Assembly (NCBI RefSeq): GCF_000814675.1
Contig: NZ_JWIG01000009.1
Location: 97,161 to 161,160, forward strand
Origin: Pseudoalteromonas distincta
Lineage (GTDB): Bacteria; Pseudomonadota; Gammaproteobacteria; Enterobacterales; Alteromonadaceae
Length of the DNA: 64,000 nt
Direction: 5' to 3'
This document shows, piece after piece, positions 59,906 through 64,000 of the stretch; the first letter of the stretch is position 1; every line of letters begins with the position of its first letter. The notes under the pieces are model-generated. The model searched no databases and was not told the DNA's origin. It worked only from the letters and a program-made list of their open reading frames with translations. The position numbers were made by a program, and so were the translations under genes.

Positions 59906-60098
59906 CCTAGTGGGCTAAGTAAAAACCGAGCAACAAAGAGTCAATCGCCCCTAGAAAGAACCCAAAGGGCAGCGTATGTTTGGTCTTTATGCTACGTTAT
60001 CGCCTATGTATGGGGAACAACCACATATCATAGGCTCTGCCTTGCCTAAATACCAAACACACAGCTGCAAATTCAACCACCAAAGGTCAACACGCCCT
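59833..60098. mobile_element. 266-bp miniature inverted-repeat element (MITE-like)
   Basis: The ends are inverted copies beginning AGGGCGTGTTGA(A/C)CTTT and staying similar for about 30 bases. There is no transposase. Inside lie two further dyads: CTAGGGGCGATT (59871-59882) with AATCGCCCCTAG (59942-59953), and GTTTGGTCTTTA with TAAATACCAAAC (about 59978-60058), the latter enclosing CCTATG/CATAGG. It could fold into a long hairpin RNA. Exact removal rejoins the VOC reading frame. A target duplication is not clear. It must be mobilised in trans by an unidentified transposase. Confidence 0.8.
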
Positions 60099-60171
60099 AG
60101 ACCCTTGGGGTAGCGTTATTTACTTATGGGGACCATCGGGTGAGCTTTGGCACGTAACTGAATTAAATTAA
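60099..60171 (+). pseudogene. Displaced 3' end of the VOC gene
   Basis: Encodes DPWGSVIYLWGPSGELWHVTELN and a stop, in frame with 59561-59832 once the element is removed. The GPSGELWHVTE pattern is the usual last strand of this VOC subgroup. Confidence 0.8.
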
Positions 60172-60189
60172 AAATAAAAAGGAATAAAT

Positions 60190-61014
60190 GTGAAATTTAA
60201 TAAATATATAATTATTTTTATGGCGACCTTACTTGCTTCTTGTAGTTCGCTTGTGAGTAACAATACAGGTAAAAATACGCAATCTAGTAGCTTAATGGAC
60301 TTCTTATATCCTGATCAACAAAGCCGCTCTACCTATAAACCTGCGATACCTGTTTTAAAACTCCCTGTTACCGTCGGAATTGCATTTGTACCGTCTAAAA
60401 ACTGGCAGCCAGACGGGTTAGAGACCCAAAACCAAGTCGAGTTACTCGAAAAAGTAAAAAAGTCATTTCTACAATATGATTACATTGACCGCATTGAAGT
60501 TATACCAAGTACCTATTTAAAAGGAGGTGAAGGTTTTGCAACACTCGAGCAAGTCGGGAGGCTTTACGATGTAGATGTAATGGCACTGGTTTCATATGAT
60601 CAAGTTACGCAATCGTATGAAAATAATGCAGCCTTACTTTATTGGACAATAGTGGGTATGTACGTTATTCCAGGTAATGAAAATACAATTCAAACCTTTG
60701 TGGATACAGCTGTTTTTGATATTAAAAGTAGAAAAATGCTATTTAGAGCACCAGGTATAAGTAAACTTGAAAAAAGAACAACAGCAATAGGTATTGATGA
60801 AACGTTATCTGAAAAGTCGGCTGAAGGTTTTAATCTAGCAGTTAGTGATATGACTACTAATTTAGATGCAGAGCTATCAAGGTTTAAAACACGTGTTAAA
60901 GAAGAAAAAATTGCAAAAGTCGAAAATAAAGATGGCTCTAGTAGCGGTGGCTCTTTGAGTATTTATTTACTCTTTTTGTTGTCGTTATTAGTTATGCGTA
61001 GCAAAAAAAATTAA
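60190..61014 (+). CDS. Rhombotarget lipoprotein with GlyGly-CTERM tail
   Basis: 274 residues from a GTG at 60190 (an AGGAAT ribosome-binding site precedes; the ATG at 60188 is out of frame). N-terminal lipobox LLASC (Cys18). The C-terminus has the rhombosortase sorting pattern: SSSGGS (250-255), a hydrophobic helix LSIYLLFLLSLLVM and a basic RSKKN end. Having both a lipid anchor and a GlyGly-CTERM signal is the mark of the rhombotarget lipoprotein family; a rhombosortase protease would cut at the Gly-Gly. No rhombosortase gene is in the window. Function of the middle domain is unknown. Confidence 0.87.
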   Translation: MKFNKYIIIFMATLLASCSSLVSNNTGKNTQSSSLMDFLYPDQQSRSTYKPAIPVLKLPVTVGIAFVPSKNWQPDGLETQNQVELLEKVKKSFLQYDYIDRIEVIPSTYLKGGEGFATLEQVGRLYDVDVMALVSYDQVTQSYENNAALLYWTIVGMYVIPGNENTIQTFVDTAVFDIKSRKMLFRAPGISKLEKRTTAIGIDETLSEKSAEGFNLAVSDMTTNLDAELSRFKTRVKEEKIAKVENKDGSSSGGSLSIYLLFLLSLLVMRSKKN

Positions 61015-61043
61015 AGTTAATAAAAACCAAGTATTTTTAATAG

Positions 61044-61078
61044 TGCCACCGGCTTAGAGCTGGTGGCATTATTTTTTA
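61044..61078 (+). terminator. Terminator after the rhombotarget gene
   Basis: TGCCACC-GGC and GCT-GGTGGCA (one G-U pair) around a small loop, followed by ATTTTTT. The dienelactone hydrolase gene converges on it. Confidence 0.85.
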
Positions 61079-61082
61079 TTCG

Positions 61083-61973
61083 TTAACTTAGCTTTTTATT
61101 AAAAAACTCAACGGTACGTTGCCATGCAAGTTCGGCATTGTCTTTATCATAGCGACCTGTCGAGTCGTTATGAAAACCATGATTTGCCCCTTTATACATA
61201 TGCATAGTGTATTCAACATTATTAGCTTTTAAATCTTGTTCGTACTGTGGCCACGACGCGTTTACACGTTTATCTAGCTCGCCTAATTGAATCATTAACG
61301 GTGCTTTAATATTTTTACGTAAACTTTCACTGGCGGGAGTGCCGTAAAAAGGCACGCCAGCGCTGATTAAATTACTATCTACTGCCGCTAAATAATTAAC
61401 AATGTAGCCACCAAAACAAAAACCGACAGCGCCTAATTTACCGTTACTGTTAGCATGCGATTTTAAAAAGTGCGCTGCGGCAACAAAATCGTTTTGAATT
61501 TTAGCGCGATCCATGGTTTTTTGCATAGCGCGTCCTTCATCATCATTACCAGGGTAACCACCCAGAGGAAAAAGCGCATCGGGTGCAAATGCAATAAAGC
61601 CTACCTTCGCTAAGCGTCTTGCTACATCCTTTATGTAAGGGTTTAATCCACGGTTTTCGTGTATCACAAGTACAACAGGGAGCTTACCTTCTATGTTTTT
61701 AGGGGTTGCTAAGTAACCTTTGCCTTTACCGTGCCCATCTGGCGAATCGAATTCTTCGTATGTTGCTTTAATATCATCGTCATTAAACGATACTTGTTCA
61801 GCAAGTGCATAGTTAGGTAATAATGCTGATGTAAGTACAGCCATCGAAAAGCCAAGTGCAGCAAGGCCACCGAGTTTTTTCATAAAAGTACGTCGGTCCA
61901 TTAAACCGTGGGCGTATTCGTCATACCAATCAAAGGCTTCTTGAGGAATGTGATCAGAGGGGGATGTATTCAT
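61083..61973 (-). CDS. Dienelactone hydrolase family protein with Tat-type signal
   Basis: 296 residues. The N-terminus carries a twin-arginine motif DRRTFMKKLG (Arg27/Arg28) before a hydrophobic stretch ending near ALA (about 58), so export of a folded enzyme is predicted. The hydrolase domain has the Cys nucleophile in GFCFGGY, an acid in LGELDKRVN and His in GANHGF, the Cys-Asp-His triad of dienelactone hydrolases, plus HENRGLNPYIKD. Family members open lactones such as dienelactone; the true substrate is unknown. It is monocistronic. Confidence 0.9.
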   Translation of the reverse strand: MNTSPSDHIPQEAFDWYDEYAHGLMDRRTFMKKLGGLAALGFSMAVLTSALLPNYALAEQVSFNDDDIKATYEEFDSPDGHGKGKGYLATPKNIEGKLPVVLVIHENRGLNPYIKDVARRLAKVGFIAFAPDALFPLGGYPGNDDEGRAMQKTMDRAKIQNDFVAAAHFLKSHANSNGKLGAVGFCFGGYIVNYLAAVDSNLISAGVPFYGTPASESLRKNIKAPLMIQLGELDKRVNASWPQYEQDLKANNVEYTMHMYKGANHGFHNDSTGRYDKDNAELAWQRTVEFFNKKLS

Positions 61974-62079
61974 GGCTGTTCCTTAACTTTATTATGTCTA
62001 TTTATTATTTAAATACCATAACGTATTAGGGATAAAAAACGAGCAATATTTCTCTCAATTATTAGGATTGTTGCCAAAG

Positions 62080-63036
62080 TTATCCATCAAGCAAGGAAAG
62101 GAGCACATTCCTTTGTTGTGCGGATATTAAAGAAACCATTTCAAGATGATTTAAATCTTTTACCTCATAAATGCTCACTTTTGGGTTACTAAGAGTAAGC
62201 AACCCATTATATGGACTCACTTTGTCTGCATTACTTGAAAAGATGTAAGTTTGCCTTGCATGAGGGGTCTTATTTAGATTACTTAATATGTCGAGTTTAT
62301 TAAGAGGTACTTTACTGTTTTCAATTACCTTAGCCGCGACTTCGTTTATATAATCATCACCTAACAGTTTGCTATAAACAGGATATGATAATTTAGCAAT
62401 TGTTCTTAGTGCGGCTTTAAAATTAATCATTGGAGCAAGAAGTATATGCTTATTAATATTGAGTTTGGTTGTGAGGTCGATGCTTGCAACTGCACCCATA
62501 GAGTAACTAAGCAATGAAATGTCGGTGTATTGGTGTTCATTTATATATTTTACTAATAAATCAAGGGAGTTTAAGCCATACTTAAATTCATCGTATTGAT
62601 TACTTGCAGGCATCACTATTACATTCTTTCCAGTGATATGGCTAAGCCATCGGGCTTGCATGGTGTAAACCAAACTATTTACGCCATATCCCGGAAAAAT
62701 AATTAAAAGCCCATCGTTTGACTTACTCGGTAAATTATCAGCATTGAGTTGATATTCAAAAGTATCGTCTTCAGTGCTTCCTTTACTAATTAAAGTTAAT
62801 GTTAACGTATTGCCACTTAGTAGATAATTATCAATATCCTTAGGTGAAATAATCCTAAAATCAAGACAACCTATTTCGCTGCTGCAGTAATGGGTTTGTA
62901 CTCCAGATAAAGCGATAGAGCTCTCAAATTCTTTAGGGAGAACTTTCTCCGGAGGCTTAGTTATTTGATAAGCAATATAGCTCTGACAACCACTTAAAAA
63001 AATAACTAAAGAAATAATCAGTATGTATAAGCGCAT
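62080..63036 (-). CDS. Alpha/beta-hydrolase lipoprotein, unknown substrate
   Basis: 318 residues from the ATG at 63036 (MRLYILIISLVIFLSGC), giving a lipobox LSGC with Cys17; the ORF's earlier ATG at 63057 would spoil the signal. A nucleophile elbow SYSMGA, a preceding LLIIFPGYGVNSL oxyanion region, an acid candidate in SSNADKVSP and a terminal His in DLNHLEMV outline an alpha/beta hydrolase. Cys64/Cys70 in CSSEIGC may form a disulfide. Probably a membrane-anchored esterase or lipase; no closer family recognised. Confidence 0.72.
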   Translation of the reverse strand: MRLYILIISLVIFLSGCQSYIAYQITKPPEKVLPKEFESSIALSGVQTHYCSSEIGCLDFRIISPKDIDNYLLSGNTLTLTLISKGSTEDDTFEYQLNADNLPSKSNDGLLIIFPGYGVNSLVYTMQARWLSHITGKNVIVMPASNQYDEFKYGLNSLDLLVKYINEHQYTDISLLSYSMGAVASIDLTTKLNINKHILLAPMINFKAALRTIAKLSYPVYSKLLGDDYINEVAAKVIENSKVPLNKLDILSNLNKTPHARQTYIFSSNADKVSPYNGLLTLSNPKVSIYEVKDLNHLEMVSLISAQQRNVLLSLLDG

Positions 63037-63073
63037 TAAAGTCCCTTTAATTTTCAAGCTAAATTTTTATTGA

Positions 63074-63244
63074 TTAATTAATGCCTGATATCCCTTCATC
63101 TACGCCGATTAAAAAGTCGAGCCCTACAAACGCAAACGATATTGCAACGGCGCCTAATAGCATTAAGTTGCGGTTATTCTTTTTGTAGCCAATTGTGGTT
63201 AGTACAGCAAAAACAATAAATAAAATAAGTTGAAGTGTGCCCAT
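63074..63244 (-). CDS. Small two-helix membrane protein (56 aa)
   Basis: 56 codons from the second of two adjacent ATGs (63244), well spaced from an AAGGA. Two hydrophobic helices (TLQLILFIVFAVLTTIGY and LMLLGAVAISFAFVGLDFLI) flank a basic loop YKKNNRN, expected in the cytoplasm. The short tail is acidic. It ends 37 bp before the lipoprotein hydrolase gene and could share its transcript. No homologue is recognised. Confidence 0.65.
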   Translation of the reverse strand: MGTLQLILFIVFAVLTTIGYKKNNRNLMLLGAVAISFAFVGLDFLIGVDEGISGIN

Positions 63245-63328
63245 CATTATTCCTTTTGGGGGTTATATTTATAGAGTTAAACTATCAGTAAGACAAAGAC
63301 TTGGCAAATAGGTGAATATTATTTTTAA

Positions 63329-64000
63329 TGTCCCGTCCTAAAATACGTTGACGGTTTTAAATGAAGGCCAGTAGCTTTTGCTCCTGGTCTTTTTTATGCA
63401 CTTGGTTTGGTGTTTTCATTCCTAAACTTAAATGCGGCCTCAATTCATTGTATATCAATATCGATTCATCGACGAGCTGCTTTAGCTCTTCTAGGTTTTG
63501 GCATTTATAGAGTAAGAATTCCTGCTTCAATATGCCGTTAATACGCTCCGCCAGTGCATTCTGATAGCAGTCGTAGCCATCGGTCATTGATGGAATAATG
63601 CCATTTTCATTAAGCTTTACTTGATATACCCGCGAGCAATACTGCAACCCTCTATCTGAATGATGAATCGTACTACATTGATACTGACGATTATTGATGG
63701 TCATATCTAATGCCTTAACCACATCTGTCGCCTTCATTTCATCACTGAGTTCATATCCCATAATTTTTCGACTATACGCATCAGTTACTAGTGATAGATA
63801 GTGAACTCCTTGCGCTGATTGAACGTAGGTTATATCGCTTACAAATACCTCTTCTGGCTTCGATGGCTGCCTATCTTTAAGTAAATTAGGATGCTTTTTC
63901 ATCCAATGTTTACTAAACGTAGTTTTTGTATAACTACGCTTAGGCTTAACCAATAAATGTTCATTTTTCAGGTAACTAAAGAAAGCGTCTCGACCTAAAC
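63329..64000 (-). mobile_element. IS3-family insertion sequence, partial
   Basis: The 3' part of an IS3-family element running off the window. The transposase OrfB is on the minus strand, and the right end probably starts at TGTCCCGTCC (63329), a TG-beginning terminus as expected. The other end, OrfA and the target duplication lie beyond the window. Confidence 0.8.
63357..63998 (-). CDS. IS3-family transposase OrfB, 5'-truncated by the window end
   Basis: The frame is open to the end of the window, beginning LGRDAFFSYLKNEHLLVKPKRSYTK, where earlier residues are missing. The DDE integrase core shows the first Asp in FVSDITYV, the second in HHSDRGLQYCS and the Glu in NALAERINGILKQE, with the spacing of IS3-family enzymes. 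The TTG at 63953 is not a true start. In IS3 elements OrfB is made as an OrfAB frameshift fusion; OrfA is not in view. The frame looks intact. Confidence 0.93.
   Translation of the reverse strand, partial: LGRDAFFSYLKNEHLLVKPKRSYTKTTFSKHWMKKHPNLLKDRQPSKPEEVFVSDITYVQSAQGVHYLSLVTDAYSRKIMGYELSDEMKATDVVKALDMTINNRQYQCSTIHHSDRGLQYCSRVYQVKLNENGIIPSMTDGYDCYQNALAERINGILKQEFLLYKCQNLEELKQLVDESILIYNELRPHLSLGMKTPNQVHKKDQEQKLLAFI

Overview
The window is a chromosomal stretch of an AT-rich marine gammaproteobacterium. Gene content and protein wording (dnaX-ybaB-recR, yeaG-yeaH-ycgB, gltBD, carAB-greA, an FMN-riboswitch ribB, an NtrC-type regulator driving a MacB-like ABC exporter, a rhombotarget lipoprotein) fit the Alteromonadales, most likely Pseudoalteromonas. 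That assignment is inference from protein resemblance; no rRNA or tRNA gene was seen. Most of the window is core genome. Accessory DNA is concentrated in the last 6 kb.

Layout. 1-1.5 kb: the tail of a peptide-modifying MNIO system (DUF692 enzyme, DUF2063 partner, a 40-residue membrane protein). 1.7-5.8 kb: apt, dnaX, ybaB, recR; dnaX carries a complete programmed -1 frameshift signal. 5.9-11.4 kb: an MFS-acyltransferase fusion, an RluA-type pseudouridine synthase, htpG behind a near-perfect sigma-32 promoter, adk. 11.5-14.3 kb: an exported thiol peroxidase, then a two-gene unit of receiver-CheC-like protein and PAS-diguanylate cyclase. 14.4-19.1 kb: the yeaG-yeaH-ycgB operon. 19.3-20.6 kb: sodB and grxD, divergent. 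20.6-28.1 kb: an export and sensing locus on the minus strand (HlyD adaptor, ATPase, two FtsX/MacB permeases, sigma-54 regulator, histidine kinase), preceded by two TGTCCG/CGGACA dyads and a candidate -24/-12 promoter.

28.4-34.5 kb: gltBD. 34.5-41.8 kb: a lipoprotein, a membrane GGDEF protein, recN with a LexA box, an unknown membrane-anchored protein, nadK, an HrcA-like regulator and grpE; the last two each have a sigma-32 promoter. 41.8-47.6 kb: a Bcr/CflA exporter, M48 lipoprotein protease, alpha/beta hydrolase, Tsx-like channel and NhaC-type antiporter. 47.9-54 kb: dapB, carA (TTG start behind a leader hairpin), carB, greA. 54.1-56.4 kb: an S66 peptidase, then a promoter, 5' hairpin, FMN riboswitch and ribB. 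56.4-59.9 kb: a nitroreductase, a quinone-oxidoreductase-like enzyme and a divergent LysR regulator, with an identical 19-bp operator-like sequence upstream of both enzymes.

59.5-64 kb: a VOC (glyoxalase-fold) gene split by a 266-bp miniature inverted-repeat element whose removal restores the reading frame; a lipoprotein with a GlyGly-CTERM tail; a Tat-type dienelactone hydrolase; a lipoprotein hydrolase; a two-helix small protein; and the end of an IS3-family element running off the window.

The strongest observations are the dnaX frameshift cassette, the frame-restoring miniature element in the VOC gene, the sigma-32-driven HrcA-like gene beside grpE, the paired enhancer dyads of the ABC locus and the shared LysR operator. 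The MNIO fragment at the left edge may belong to a metallophore or bufferin-type peptide system, but its precursor gene lies outside the window.
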